Notes: generated from the sequence alone by a model not told the origin. Counted from the stretch's first letter, positions 50,018-59,190 are shown. The stretch is DNA of 64,000 bases from Afifellaceae bacterium (GCA_028284625.1 JANQRH010000007.1:62001-126000), one strand, 5' to 3'. A program made the numbers and translations.

Positions 50018-51292
50018 CTAGCTGCCGATCTCGGTGATCGGGCGGACCTTCATGTCCGGTTGAAGCTTGGACAGTCCGGCGGTCACCACGATGTCGCCGG
50101 CGGAGAGGCCGGAAGTGACGACCACCTGCGACCCGGTCGCTTCTCCCAGTTCGACCGGCGCCTTGGCGACGGTCTGCGTGCCGTCTGTGACGACCCAAAC
50201 ATAGGATGAGCCATCGGCCTCCGAGGCGACGGCGGTGATCGGCACGGTGACGACGGGTTCGTCGGAGTGCTGTCCGGTCGAAATCACCGTTCCGACCATG
50301 CCCGGCAACACGCCGCGCCCCTCCGGCCGCTCAATTGCGGCGCGCCCGCGGAAGGTCTGCGTCGACTGATCGGCCTGCGTTGAAAATTCGATCAGCTCTG
50401 CATCGAAGCGCTCGCCCGGGCGCGAGTCGATTTCAACGAAGATTGCCAGATCTTCGGCGTCGGCGAACTTCGAGACATCGGGGCCCGGCACGTCGAAAAC
50501 CAGCTCCACCGTGTCGATCTGCTGCAACAGCGCGATCGGCGCCTTGGCCTGGACGCTTGTGAAATTCTCAACGTCACGCCGCGCGATGATCCCGCCAAAC
50601 GGTGCGCGAAGCGTTGCATCGGACAGGTTCTTCCGCGCGGTTTCCAATTGTGCGTCCAGGCCTTGGATCACCGCTTCCTGGGCCTCAACATCCTCCGAGC
50701 GCGCGCCGGCTTCTCCCTTGGCAAGCTCCTCCTTGGCGGTGCGAAGGTTGGCTTCCGCAACCGTCAGCGCGGCCTGATCCTGCTCAGCGCGCGCCCGCGT
50801 GGTGACGCCGCGATTGAGCAGCTCGGTGGTGCGCTCAAATTGCCCGCGCGCCTGATCGACCTGGGCTTGCGCGGCGTCAACGGCGGCTTGCAGCGCGGCG
50901 ATATCCTCAGATCGCGCCCCTGCCGTCATCCCCCGAAGCTGCGCAACGGCCTGCGCCCGTTGCCCCTCCAGCGCCGAGACGGCCGCCTCGAAGTCAGCTG
51001 TATCCAGCCGGGCAATGACGTCGCCCTCCGCCACCTGCATCGCCGCGCGGATCGGCAGTTCAACGATGCGCCCCGAAACCTCAAACGACAAAGTGACTTC
51101 CTGCGCCGCCTGAATGACTGCCGGGTAGCTGCGCCTCAGTCCGAATATCGTCGCTTCAACGGACGTCGTCTTGACCGGGCGGACGACCGAGGAGTCGGTT
51201 GTCTCCCCGCCGCCATTATCGCCGCATCCGGCCAGCACGAGGGTCGCGGCGGCAAGAAGCGTGACAGCAAAGGTTGGGGGGCGAAAACGCAT
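50018..51292 (-). CDS. RND efflux periplasmic adaptor (membrane fusion lipoprotein)
   Basis: ATG 51292 is preferred (GAGGA 8 nt upstream); the longer frame from TTG 51307 is less likely. The 424-residue protein has a lipoprotein signal with lipobox near VLAGCGDN. A barrel-sandwich domain with AAQEVTLSFEVSGRIVELPI encloses a long alpha-helical hairpin (about 120-215; repeated RSEDIAALQAAVDAAQAQVDQARGQ-like heptads), then a beta-barrel and a membrane-proximal domain. The hairpin is long enough to reach an outer-membrane channel. It is the first gene of the pump operon. Confidence 0.92.
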   Translation of the reverse strand: MRFRPPTFAVTLLAAATLVLAGCGDNGGGETTDSSVVRPVKTTSVEATIFGLRRSYPAVIQAAQEVTLSFEVSGRIVELPIRAAMQVAEGDVIARLDTADFEAAVSALEGQRAQAVAQLRGMTAGARSEDIAALQAAVDAAQAQVDQARGQFERTTELLNRGVTTRARAEQDQAALTVAEANLRTAKEELAKGEAGARSEDVEAQEAVIQGLDAQLETARKNLSDATLRAPFGGIIARRDVENFTSVQAKAPIALLQQIDTVELVFDVPGPDVSKFADAEDLAIFVEIDSRPGERFDAELIEFSTQADQSTQTFRGRAAIERPEGRGVLPGMVGTVISTGQHSDEPVVTVPITAVASEADGSSYVWVVTDGTQTVAKAPVELGEATGSQVVVTSGLSAGDIVVTAGLSKLQPDMKVRPITEIGS

Positions 51293-51361
51293 ATTGCTGG
51301 TCCTCAAAGATCATGCAGGATTGGAATAGGCGACCGGCACCAGACTTAGGCTGGAGTGATC

Positions 51362-51793
51362 ATGCTGATTGCAACGCAGGTCTTTCTTGGCAGCTTGCTG
51401 CTTCTCGGGTGCATAGTCGTTCACGTTGTTGTGTTGTCCCAGACTATAGGTGCGCTGCGCCAGCACGCAGAGCGACATCGCGGTGGGAGCAGCGATTTCG
51501 TGCGCGTCAGACTTCTTGCAATAGCTCTTCTAGCGATCATCGCGAGCCATACAATACAGATTTGGATGTTCGCCTTCTCGGTCATGGCGATGCAGGCATT
51601 GCCCGATTTCGAAACGGCAATCTACTTCTCGCTCGTGACCTACACCACGCTTGGCTATGGCGACGTCACGCTTGGCGATGCTCATCGGATCTTTGGTGCG
51701 TTCGGCGCGGTCACCGGTTTGCTCGCCTTTGGCCTGTCCACGGCATTCCTGGTGGGCCTGTTTGGCCGGATGCTTCCGGGCCAGCAGCAATGA
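51362..51793 (+). CDS. Small ion channel with potassium selectivity filter
   Basis: The 143-residue protein has TM1 at 3-27, TM2 at about 48-75, a pore loop with TYTTLGYGDVTL and TM3 at about 112-135. TTLGYGD is the K+ selectivity filter, and the fold is the two-TM-pore unit of the ion-channel-2 family with one added N-terminal helix. It would act as a tetramer in the inner membrane. It starts 70 bp from the adaptor gene on the opposite strand and ends 12 bp from the convergent gene at 51806. No RCK or cyclic-nucleotide domain is attached. Confidence 0.88.
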   Translation: MLIATQVFLGSLLLLGCIVVHVVVLSQTIGALRQHAERHRGGSSDFVRVRLLAIALLAIIASHTIQIWMFAFSVMAMQALPDFETAIYFSLVTYTTLGYGDVTLGDAHRIFGAFGAVTGLLAFGLSTAFLVGLFGRMLPGQQQ

Positions 51794-51805
51794 TCCGCAA
51801 AGTGG

Positions 51806-52318
51806 TTACCCAACTTGAAGCGCCCAGAGGAATTGAGCCGCCGAAAGAAAGACGAAAGAGCCCGCCGCCGTGAGCAGTGCGCGAATAAATCGCACTCTCT
51901 TCAGTTCTCGAAGCGTTGAGACCTTGAGGAGTTCATGGGCGACCTCGTTCAGCGGATCGCACTCGGCAGCCGCGATCTTCAGCGCTTCCAAGGTGTCGTA
52001 GCGAGACGGGTCAACATAAAGAACGTGCCGCATGTCCGCCGCGGAGTCGCTTCTGACTTCCGGAGCCGTCTTGCGAGTGGGGTAAAGGACAAAGCCGAAC
52101 AGGACGAGCGGGGCCATGACGACACCCCAAAACAATATGACAGCGAGAAACTGGCCTTCATCGGTCTTGGGAAACCAATCGCTTGTGCCGGCTACAATAC
52201 CCAGCGCAAAGGCATATCCCAGCCCAACGATCTGAGCCTTTGTATCGTAAGCACGAACCGTCGCCTGCGCTTCCATCAGCGCATCACGCAGAAGGTTCAA
52301 CGGTTCCGATTGCGACAT
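51806..52318 (-). CDS. Unknown three-helix membrane protein, PycTM-like topology
   Basis: I do not recognise the family with confidence. The 170-residue protein has an N-terminal helix (LLRDALMEAQATVRAYDTKAQIVGLGY), TM1 about 28-48, TM2 about 58-80, a soluble stretch of about 65 residues (DPSRYDTLEALKIAAAECDPLNE) and TM3 about 147-166. This order and the D-T-K-A motif before TM1 recall the PycTM/DUF5706 effector domain of Pycsar anti-phage systems, in which a bundle of helices breaches the membrane. No cyclase is nearby, so the resemblance may be chance. It is convergent with the ion channel. Confidence 0.65.
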   Translation of the reverse strand: MSQSEPLNLLRDALMEAQATVRAYDTKAQIVGLGYAFALGIVAGTSDWFPKTDEGQFLAVILFWGVVMAPLVLFGFVLYPTRKTAPEVRSDSAADMRHVLYVDPSRYDTLEALKIAAAECDPLNEVAHELLKVSTLRELKRVRFIRALLTAAGSFVFLSAAQFLWALQVG

Positions 52319-52543
52319 TTGTTCCGTGATCGATGTGCTCGTCAGTTTCTGCGTGAACGAGTATAGGCGGGCCTTTCTCCGACGGCATAGGGGATCTGCG
52401 GCTCGGCTTCAGAATCCAGCTTCCGTAACATTTCGCAAGCAACTGACCTATCGACAGCACTGCCTGGGCGTGATCGGTCTACCAGCGTCCAGGTTGAGTT
52501 CCGTAGTCGCTTCCCACTATGCTCTTGGAAAACCAGAGCTTCT

Positions 52544-53224
52544 GTGGGGAAACGGACGTTGCTGATCGCCGTCGTGGAGGACAACAAGGCGCTGGCGGAG
52601 GGGATCGCCAATACGCTGCGCGACCGGGGCCACGGCGTGGATGTGCTGGACGACGGGCTGGTTGCGCAGGCGCATCTTGAAGACGTGAAGGCCGATCTGG
52701 TCATCCTCGACCTCGCACTTCCGGGCTGCTCCGGATTGGATGTTCTGAAGCACATGCGCGCGCGGAACGACTCAACGCCGGTCCTGATCCTGACGGCAAA
52801 GCGCGATGTCGAGCACAGAATTTCCGGTCTGGACGCCGGCGCGGACGATTATCTCGGCAAGCCGTTTTCCATGGACGAACTTGAGGCACGCGTCCGCGCC
52901 CTGTTGCGCCGCCGCGATCGCGCCGGCGCTTTGGAGACGATAGGCGCGCTGACATTCGACAGAGATTCTCGCACCCTCATGGTCGATGGCGAACCGCTCG
53001 ACATCCCGCGGCGCGAGCTTGCCGTGTTTGAGTGCCTCGTTCAGCGAAAAGGCCGCCTCGTTTCCAAGGACCTGCTCGTCGATTTTCTTTACGGAAGCGG
53101 CGCCGATGTCGGCGATTCGGTGTGTGAGGTTTACATCTCCAGACTGCGCAAGCGCATCGAGCCATATGGTGTGTCGATCAAGACAGCGCGGGGTCTCGGA
53201 TACCGCTTGGAGCACGCCGAATGA
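52544..53224 (+). CDS. tctD: OmpR-type response regulator, TctD-like
   Basis: The 226-residue protein has a receiver domain (VVEDNKALAEG, acceptor Asp in VILDLALPGCSG, Lys in LGKPFSMDE) and a C-terminal winged helix (residues about 125-222) with RKGRLVSKDLLVDFLYG and VYISRLRKRIEPYGVSIKTARGLGYRL. I list GTG 52544; TTG 52559 has a better-placed GGGGA and would start the protein at LIAVVEDN. It overlaps the kinase by 4 bp. The name rests on the receiver-kinase pair directly upstream of a tricarboxylate transporter, as in Salmonella tctDE. Confidence 0.85.
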   Translation: MGKRTLLIAVVEDNKALAEGIANTLRDRGHGVDVLDDGLVAQAHLEDVKADLVILDLALPGCSGLDVLKHMRARNDSTPVLILTAKRDVEHRISGLDAGADDYLGKPFSMDELEARVRALLRRRDRAGALETIGALTFDRDSRTLMVDGEPLDIPRRELAVFECLVQRKGRLVSKDLLVDFLYGSGADVGDSVCEVYISRLRKRIEPYGVSIKTARGLGYRLEHAE

Positions 53225-54633
53225 ATGTCGGGGCCGTGTCGCTGCGCACCCGCATCCTCGTTCTGATATTGCTGCCGTTGCTGGCTATTGCGGCGATTGC
53301 CGGCATCTGGCGATTCCAGAACGCCAAGGCGACCGCGAAGGAGGTCTTCGACCGGAACCTCTTGGCGATCACCATGGCGGTGTCGCGCGACGTGGCGATC
53401 TCCGGCGGCGACGCGCTCTCTCCGCTCACGCGCGATCTCCTGAACACGGCAAGCGGCGGCCCGGTCTTCTATCATGTGAATGGGCCGGACGGTTCGTTCA
53501 TCTCCGGCTACGCCTATCCGCCGCGCCTGCCGGCGACAGAGACGACCGAAGAGGCGTCGCCCTTCCTGTTCGACGGTCAGCATCAGGGCGAACAGATCCG
53601 CGCCGCGCGCCTTGTCGAGTTCGTGACGATCGACGGCATCAGCGGCAATTCCACCGTCCATGTCTGGCAGACGGTCAAGGCGCGCGATGCCTTCGCCAAT
53701 CGGATTGCGGCCCAGGCGATTGCCATCATGGGCGCCCTGATCGCGACCGTCTTCCTGGTCGTGTGGTTCGGTGTCCGGGTCGGGCTGAAGCCGCTCGACA
53801 ATCTTCAGGATGCGATCGCGCTCAGGCATTCGGAGGAATTGCGGCCGATCAAGCGTCCGGTCCCGCCGGAGGTCGGTGAGATCGTTCGCACGCTGAACGC
53901 GGTCTTTGAGCAAGTCCGCGAGTCGATCGCTTCGCGCGACCGCTTCATCTCCGATGCGGCGCATCAATTGCGCAATCCGATCGCCGGCATTCTCGCGCTT
54001 GCCGAATCGGTGAAATCGGCGCCGTCAGGCGAAGAGGCCAAGCGGCGCGCCCAGCGCGTCGCGGCCGCAGCGGCGCATGTCGCGCGTCTGTCGGAGCAAC
54101 TCTTGGCGCTGGAGCGCTTACGGTCGCAGACCGACAAATCGGGCTTCAAGCCGACCGACATCAACAAGGTGGCGGAGCAATCGGGTGCGCGGAATGCGCC
54201 GAAGGTGATGGATTGCGGTCTGAACTTCGTCTTTGAGAAATCGCCGACGCCACTCATCGTGAATTGCGAGCCGATCTTGCTTGGCGAGGCGATCGAGAAC
54301 CTCGTCGACAATGCGCTCGTGCATGGCGGTTCGCACATGACCAAGATTCAGCTTTCGGTCACGCGTTTGAACGGCGCGTCGATTCTTGCGGTGGAGGACG
54401 ACGGAAAGGGCATTGTCGGCGGCGACCGCGAGGTCGTCTTTGAGCGCTTCGCGCAATCGGAACCCGGCGAAGGCAGCGGCCTCGGCCTGGCGATTGTGCG
54501 CGAAATCGTCAATCAGCACGATGGCGAGGTTCGGATTGTCGACGGCGCGCGCGGCTCAGGCGCGCGCTTCGAGGTTGCCCTACCGCTTGTCGACAACGGC
54601 GCAGCGCCGAAGGCGAACCGTCAACAGGCATGA
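53221..54633 (+). CDS. tctE: Sensor histidine kinase, TctE-like
   Basis: The 470-residue membrane kinase has TM1 at 11-29, a periplasmic sensor of about 130 residues (NGPDGSFISGYAYPP, as in TctE-type sensor domains), TM2 about 165-184, a HAMP-like linker and HisKA with His248 in SDAAHQLRNPIAGILALAE. The ATPase domain has NLVDNALVHGG, VEDDGKGI and GSGLGLAIVREI. It overlaps the regulator gene by 4 bp. Together they probably sense extracellular tricarboxylate and activate the transporter downstream. Confidence 0.9.
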   Translation: MNVGAVSLRTRILVLILLPLLAIAAIAGIWRFQNAKATAKEVFDRNLLAITMAVSRDVAISGGDALSPLTRDLLNTASGGPVFYHVNGPDGSFISGYAYPPRLPATETTEEASPFLFDGQHQGEQIRAARLVEFVTIDGISGNSTVHVWQTVKARDAFANRIAAQAIAIMGALIATVFLVVWFGVRVGLKPLDNLQDAIALRHSEELRPIKRPVPPEVGEIVRTLNAVFEQVRESIASRDRFISDAAHQLRNPIAGILALAESVKSAPSGEEAKRRAQRVAAAAAHVARLSEQLLALERLRSQTDKSGFKPTDINKVAEQSGARNAPKVMDCGLNFVFEKSPTPLIVNCEPILLGEAIENLVDNALVHGGSHMTKIQLSVTRLNGASILAVEDDGKGIVGGDREVVFERFAQSEPGEGSGLGLAIVREIVNQHDGEVRIVDGARGSGARFEVALPLVDNGAAPKANRQQA

Positions 54634-54762
54634 AAGGAAGGTGCAAGGTTCACCGAATAACGCTTGGCCCAAATGACGATGTTCGCAGCGCCCGAAGGCG
54701 TAAGCGAAGCCCCGGCTCCGCCGGCATCTGACGATATTGGGACGCTAAAGGGAGGAACCTTC

Positions 54763-55857
54763 ATGTCCATTCTTTCAAACGTCACCCGGCGTGGTTTGCT
54801 TGGCGTCGCCGCTCTCGCGGTGATGACCGCCCCGGCGCTTGCGGAGGTGGACCTCTCCGGCAAGACCGTCGAATGGGTGATTCCGTTCTCTGAGTCCGGC
54901 GGGTCCGCCAAATGGGCGAACTTCTTCGCGCCGCTTCTGTCTGAAGCGCTGCCCGGCAATCCGACTGTGGTGGTCAAGTTCATGCCGGGCGCCGGCTCCA
55001 CCAAGGGCGCGAATTGGTTTCAGAAAGAGAAAGCCGGCGACGGCACGGTGCTCTTCGGCACATCCGGCTCCACTCAGTTTCCCTATCTGCTCGACGACCC
55101 GCGCGTTCGCTACGAATACAAGGATTGGGAAGTGGTGATGGCGTCGGGCACCGGCGGCGTCGCCTATCTCGACGCGGAGAACGGCGCCAAGTTCGACGGC
55201 ACCGCCCATGCGCTTAGGGACACGGACTTCATCTACGGTTCGCAGGGCGCAACGCGCCTCGATTTGGTGCCGCTTCTCGCCTGGCAGATGCTTGGCATGA
55301 ACGTCGAGCCCGTCTTCGGCATCAAGGGCCGTGGCGACGGACGGCTGATGTTTGAGCGCGGCGAGGCAAATATCGATTACCAGACCTCATCGAGCTATTT
55401 GAAGGGCTCCATGCCGCTGGTGGAGGCCGGCACGGCCGTCCCGATGATGAGCTGGGGCGCGCTGGACGCTGACGGCAACATCGTGCGCGATCCGACCTTC
55501 CCGGACCTGCCCACCTTCAAGGAGGTCTGCGAGGCAACGGATGGCTGCGAGACATCCGGCGAGACCTGGGACGCGTGGAAGGCATTCTTTGTGGCCGGCT
55601 TCCCGGTGCAGAAGATGGCCTTCCTGCCGGCCGGCACGGATTCTGCGATCGTGGAGACCTTTGCCGCGGCCTTTGAAACGGTGAAACAGCGCGACGACTT
55701 TGCCGAGATCTCCGCCGCGCGCTTGGGCAAATATCCGGTCTACACCGGCGAGGCTGCCGCCTCGGCGCTGTCGCAGGCGATCTCGGTCGACGATACGGCC
55801 AAGACCTTCGTCAAAGACTGGCTGAAAGAAGCCTACGGCGTCCAGCTCAAGAATTAG
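54763..55857 (+). CDS. tctC: Tripartite tricarboxylate transporter binding protein (TctC family)
   Basis: ATG 54763 follows GGGAGGAAC and opens a signal peptide (NVTRRGLLGVAALAVMTAPA, cleavage near LAEVD); the frame upstream to 54664 is not needed. The 364-residue protein belongs to the TctC/Bug group: KTVEWVIPFSESGGSAKWANFFAPLL, PTVVVKFMPGAGSTKGANWF and RGDGRLMFERGEANIDYQT. Two Cys (in EVCEATDGCETSG) may form a disulfide. It delivers substrate to the TctAB permease at 56045, after a hairpin and a palindromic repeat. Confidence 0.88.
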   Translation: MSILSNVTRRGLLGVAALAVMTAPALAEVDLSGKTVEWVIPFSESGGSAKWANFFAPLLSEALPGNPTVVVKFMPGAGSTKGANWFQKEKAGDGTVLFGTSGSTQFPYLLDDPRVRYEYKDWEVVMASGTGGVAYLDAENGAKFDGTAHALRDTDFIYGSQGATRLDLVPLLAWQMLGMNVEPVFGIKGRGDGRLMFERGEANIDYQTSSSYLKGSMPLVEAGTAVPMMSWGALDADGNIVRDPTFPDLPTFKEVCEATDGCETSGETWDAWKAFFVAGFPVQKMAFLPAGTDSAIVETFAAAFETVKQRDDFAEISAARLGKYPVYTGEAAASALSQAISVDDTAKTFVKDWLKEAYGVQLKN

Positions 55858-55871
55858 GCTAGACTGAACGG

Positions 55872-55900
55872 CCCGGCCTTGCGGTGAACGCGGGGCCGGG
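55872..55900 (+). terminator. Stem-loop after tctC
   Basis: CCCGGCC and GGCCGGG form a 7-bp stem with an inner GCG/CGC pair, 14 bp after the tctC stop. It lies ahead of a palindromic repeat, so it may reduce read-through from tctC into the permease gene and protect the binding-protein mRNA. Confidence 0.5.
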
Positions 55901-55908
55901 GCGTCTTG

Positions 55909-56008
55909 GAGCATGATCCCGAAGATTGGTCACCGGCTTTTCGGATAAGGTCATGCTCCAGCAGACATAGAGCCTCCGTTCTGATTCAATCAGAACAGAA
56001 GAGGCTCT
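55909..56008. repeat. Composite palindromic repeat, copy D
   Basis: Both hairpins are present: GAGCATGATCCCGAAGATTG to CGGATAAGGTCATGCTCC and AGAGCCTCCGTTCTGATT to AATCAGAACAGAAGAGGCTCT. It occupies the gap between tctC and the permease gene, 37 bp before the permease start. Confidence 0.92.
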
Positions 56009-56044
56009 GGAACCACGGCTGATGGCTTTGGGGAGGGCCGGCCG

Positions 56045-58075
56045 ATGGAATTCATGAGCGTCGCCATGCCGGCGCTGAGCCAGGCTTTCGGGCTGATCCT
56101 TCAGCCGCTGGTGCTTGGCTATCTGGTGCTCGGCGTCGTGATGGGGCTCGCCGTTGGCGTGTTCCCTGGACTGGGCGGCATCGCCGGCCTGTCTCTCCTG
56201 CTTCCGTTCATGTTCGGGATGGACCCGGTCCTCGGCCTCGCCTTGATGATCGGCATGGTCGCCGTCGTGCCGACCTCCGACACCTTCGCTTCGGTGTTGA
56301 TGGGCATCCCGGGCTCGTCGGCCTCGCAGGCGACAGTGCTTGACGGTTTCCCCATGGCCAAGAACGGCCAGGCGGCGCGTGCGTTGTCTGCCGCGTTTGC
56401 TTCCTCGCTGTTCGGCGGCCTGGTGGGCGCCACCTTCCTCACCGTCTTTGTGCTGATCGCCCGTCCATTGGTGCTCGCCTTCGGCCTGCCGGAAATGCTG
56501 ATGGTGACCATCCTCGGTCTGTCGATGGTCGCCATCCTCGCCGGACGGATCGCGCTGAAAGGACTGGCCGCGGCCGGGCTCGGCCTCATGGTCGGCACGA
56601 TCGGCGAAGCCGATGCCGGCGGCAGCCTGCGGATGGCGACTTACGACATACCCTATCTGACCGACGGGCTGAAGCTCGTCATCGTCGGTCTCGGCATTTT
56701 TGCGGTGCCGGAAATCGTGTCGCTGCTGCGCCAGGATCGATCGATCTCCAAGACCGCCGACCTCGGAGCCGGCTGGACCGACGGCATCCGCGATTGGTTC
56801 AAGAACATTTGGCTCTCGGTCCGCTGTTCCGTCATCGGCGTGATGGTCGGTGTGATCCCCGGTCTCGGCGGTTCGGTGGTCGACTGGATTGCCTACGGGC
56901 ACGCCGTGCAGACCACCAAGGACAAGTCGAAATTCGGCAAGGGCGAAGTGCGCGGCATTGTCGGCCCGGAAAGCTCCAACAACGCCAAGGAGGGCGGCGG
57001 CCTGGTGCCGACGCTGCTGTTCGGCATTCCCGGATCGGGCTCCATGGCGATCTTCATCGGAGCGATCGCTTTGCTCGGCTCGGGCGACATCGAGGTCGGC
57101 CCGGCGATGCTGAAGAACAATCTCGACATCACCTATTCCATCGTCTGGCTTCTCGCCTTGGCAAATGTCGTTGGCACGATCCTGTGCATCGCGTCGTCCG
57201 GCATGATCGCCAAGCTGACCACGATCCGCTTCACGTTGGTCGCGCCGTTCCTGTTCATGCTGATCTCGTTCGCCGCTTTCCAATCCGGTCAGAACCTGGC
57301 TGACCTGGTGGCGCTGTTTGCCATCGGGCTCTTGGGGATATTCCTGCGCCGGTTCGACTGGTCGCGCCCGGCATTCCTGATCGGCTTCGTGCTTTCAAAT
57401 CCGGCCGAGACGTTCACCAATCAGGCCTACCAGATCGCCGCGAGCCGCTTCCGCAAGGGCTTCGAGGAGGGCATCGACTACATCTTCAGCCCAATCGTCA
57501 TCGTGCTTCTGATCGTCACCGTGGTGTCCGTCTTCTTCGGCATCCGGCAGGCCAAGATGATCCAGGCGGAAGGCGACGTGCAGTCCGGATCGAAGCGCGC
57601 GCCGCTGATCTTCTTGCTGGTATTCATGGCCTACCTGGTCGTCGCCTTCGTCAATGCGTCGCTGATCCCGGACTTCGCGCTGACCGACAAGATCTTCCCG
57701 ATGACCATCGGCGCCGTCGCCATCGCCTGCTGCCTCTATCTCCTTGTACGCATGATGCTGCGGCCGGAGACCGATACGATCTTTGCCGACAAGGAAGCGT
57801 TCGGCGAGGACGCGGACGCACCGCATGGTTTGTGGTCGACGCTCGCCTGGTTCGCCGGCCTGCTCATTCTGTGCGCCATCTTCGGCTTCATCATCGCGCT
57901 GGCGATCTTCTTGATCGCATTCCTGCGCGTGCGCGCCGGGGAAAGTTGGCCGAAGACGCTGTTATTGACGGCTTGCGGCATCGGCTTCATGTGCCTCATG
58001 GCCGGCGCGCTTAATCGCGATTTCCCGCCTGGTCTGCTGCAATCGTTTGTCGACCTCCCGTGGCCGCTGTCATGA
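56045..58075 (+). CDS. Tripartite tricarboxylate permease, TctA-TctB fusion
   Basis: The 676-residue membrane protein begins with the TctA motif GLAVGVFPGLGGIAGLSLLLPFMFGMDPVLGLALMIGM, then GIPGSSASQATVLDGFPMAKNG and GVIPGLGGSVVDWIAYGHAVQTTKDKSKFGKGEVRGIVGPESSNNAKEGG near 275-320. A normal TctA ends near 500. Here about 170 more residues with four hydrophobic segments (near 520-540, 555-575, 598-622 and 632-655) match a TctB small subunit. No separate tctB gene exists, so both permease subunits are in one protein. It starts at ATG 56045 after GGGAGGG and overlaps the next gene by 4 bp. Confidence 0.9.
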   Translation: MEFMSVAMPALSQAFGLILQPLVLGYLVLGVVMGLAVGVFPGLGGIAGLSLLLPFMFGMDPVLGLALMIGMVAVVPTSDTFASVLMGIPGSSASQATVLDGFPMAKNGQAARALSAAFASSLFGGLVGATFLTVFVLIARPLVLAFGLPEMLMVTILGLSMVAILAGRIALKGLAAAGLGLMVGTIGEADAGGSLRMATYDIPYLTDGLKLVIVGLGIFAVPEIVSLLRQDRSISKTADLGAGWTDGIRDWFKNIWLSVRCSVIGVMVGVIPGLGGSVVDWIAYGHAVQTTKDKSKFGKGEVRGIVGPESSNNAKEGGGLVPTLLFGIPGSGSMAIFIGAIALLGSGDIEVGPAMLKNNLDITYSIVWLLALANVVGTILCIASSGMIAKLTTIRFTLVAPFLFMLISFAAFQSGQNLADLVALFAIGLLGIFLRRFDWSRPAFLIGFVLSNPAETFTNQAYQIAASRFRKGFEEGIDYIFSPIVIVLLIVTVVSVFFGIRQAKMIQAEGDVQSGSKRAPLIFLLVFMAYLVVAFVNASLIPDFALTDKIFPMTIGAVAIACCLYLLVRMMLRPETDTIFADKEAFGEDADAPHGLWSTLAWFAGLLILCAIFGFIIALAIFLIAFLRVRAGESWPKTLLLTACGIGFMCLMAGALNRDFPPGLLQSFVDLPWPLS

Positions 58076-59190
58076 CCCAGACGGGCATCCCCTTCCTGTT
58101 CATGCGTGGCGGCACGTCCCGCGGACCCTATTTCCGCCGAGAGGATTTGCCTGAGGATCGCGATGAGCTGTCGCGCGTTCTGATCGCCGCGGTCGGCTCC
58201 GGTCATCCGCTGAACATCGATGGGATCGGCGGCGGCAATGCGGTGACAACCAAGGTCGCCATGCTGTCGAAGTCGGAGCATGAGTGGGCGGATGTCGACT
58301 ATTTCTTCGCGCAGGTGAGCGTTGAGGATCGGCAGGTCGACTACAAGCCGAGCTGTGGCAACATTCTCTCCGGCGTCGGGCCGGCTTCCATAGAGATGGG
58401 TCTCGCGCCGGCGAAGGACGGCGTCACAACGGTCAACATCCTCGCCGTCAACACGGGCTCGAAGATCACCGCAGAGATCCAGACTCCTGGCGGCGCGGTG
58501 TCCTACGAGGGCGATGCCGCAATCGACGGCGTGCCAGGGACGGCCGCGCCTGTGACCTTGAACTTCATGGATGTCGTCGGTTCGGGGACCGGCAAGTTTC
58601 TGCCGACCGGGAACCTCCGCGATACCATACGCGGCGTTGAAATCACCACCATGGACGTGGCGATGCCGATGGCGATCGCTCGGGCGTCCGATTTCGGCCT
58701 GACCGGTTACGAGAGCCGCGAAGAGCTGAACGCGAATGCCGATTTCTTCGCCAGAATGGAGGCGGTGCGCGTTGAGGCCGGCGCGCTGATGGGCCTCGGC
58801 GACGTAACAAAATCCGTCGTTCCGAAATTCGGATTGCTGGCGCCGGCGCGCGACGGCGGCACGATCGCCACACGCTACTTCATGCCGTGGTCGACGCATC
58901 CCACGATGGCCGTTACCGGCGCACAATGCGTTGCGTGCTGCGCGCTGACGCCGGGCACGGTGGCCGACGGATTGCTGGACCGTCCGAACAACTCGCCCGC
59001 TTCCGTGGCGCTGGAGCACCCGCTCGGCAAGCTTCATGTGCGGGTCGATTACGCAATCGAGGACGGCGTATTTCGTCTCAAATCGGCCGGCCTTTTGCGC
59101 ACGGCGCGCAAGCTGGCGGAGGGCACGCTCTATGTGCCCGCTTCCGTATGGCGCACCGACGAGGCGTCCGACAACAAGGGAAACCGATGA
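58072..59190 (+). CDS. PrpF-family isomerase (aconitate/oxalomesaconate tautomerase-like)
   Basis: From ATG 58072 the protein has 372 residues of the diaminopimelate-epimerase fold: FLFMRGGTSRGPYFRREDLP at the N-terminus, then IDGIGGGNAVTTKVAML, a Cys in VDYKPSCGNILSGVG and TMAVTGAQCVACCALTPGTVADG late in the protein. PrpF isomerises trans-aconitate-type acids and the related LigU/GalD act on 4-oxalomesaconate. It is translationally coupled to the permease gene (4-bp overlap), so it probably isomerises the imported tricarboxylate. It overlaps the stress-protein gene by 4 bp. Confidence 0.9.
   Translation: MTQTGIPFLFMRGGTSRGPYFRREDLPEDRDELSRVLIAAVGSGHPLNIDGIGGGNAVTTKVAMLSKSEHEWADVDYFFAQVSVEDRQVDYKPSCGNILSGVGPASIEMGLAPAKDGVTTVNILAVNTGSKITAEIQTPGGAVSYEGDAAIDGVPGTAAPVTLNFMDVVGSGTGKFLPTGNLRDTIRGVEITTMDVAMPMAIARASDFGLTGYESREELNANADFFARMEAVRVEAGALMGLGDVTKSVVPKFGLLAPARDGGTIATRYFMPWSTHPTMAVTGAQCVACCALTPGTVADGLLDRPNNSPASVALEHPLGKLHVRVDYAIEDGVFRLKSAGLLRTARKLAEGTLYVPASVWRTDEASDNKGNR

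Noticed and set aside
51806..52318. Considered calling a Pycsar or CBASS defence system here.
   Set aside because: There is no cyclase or other defence gene nearby, and similarity to PycTM is by topology only.
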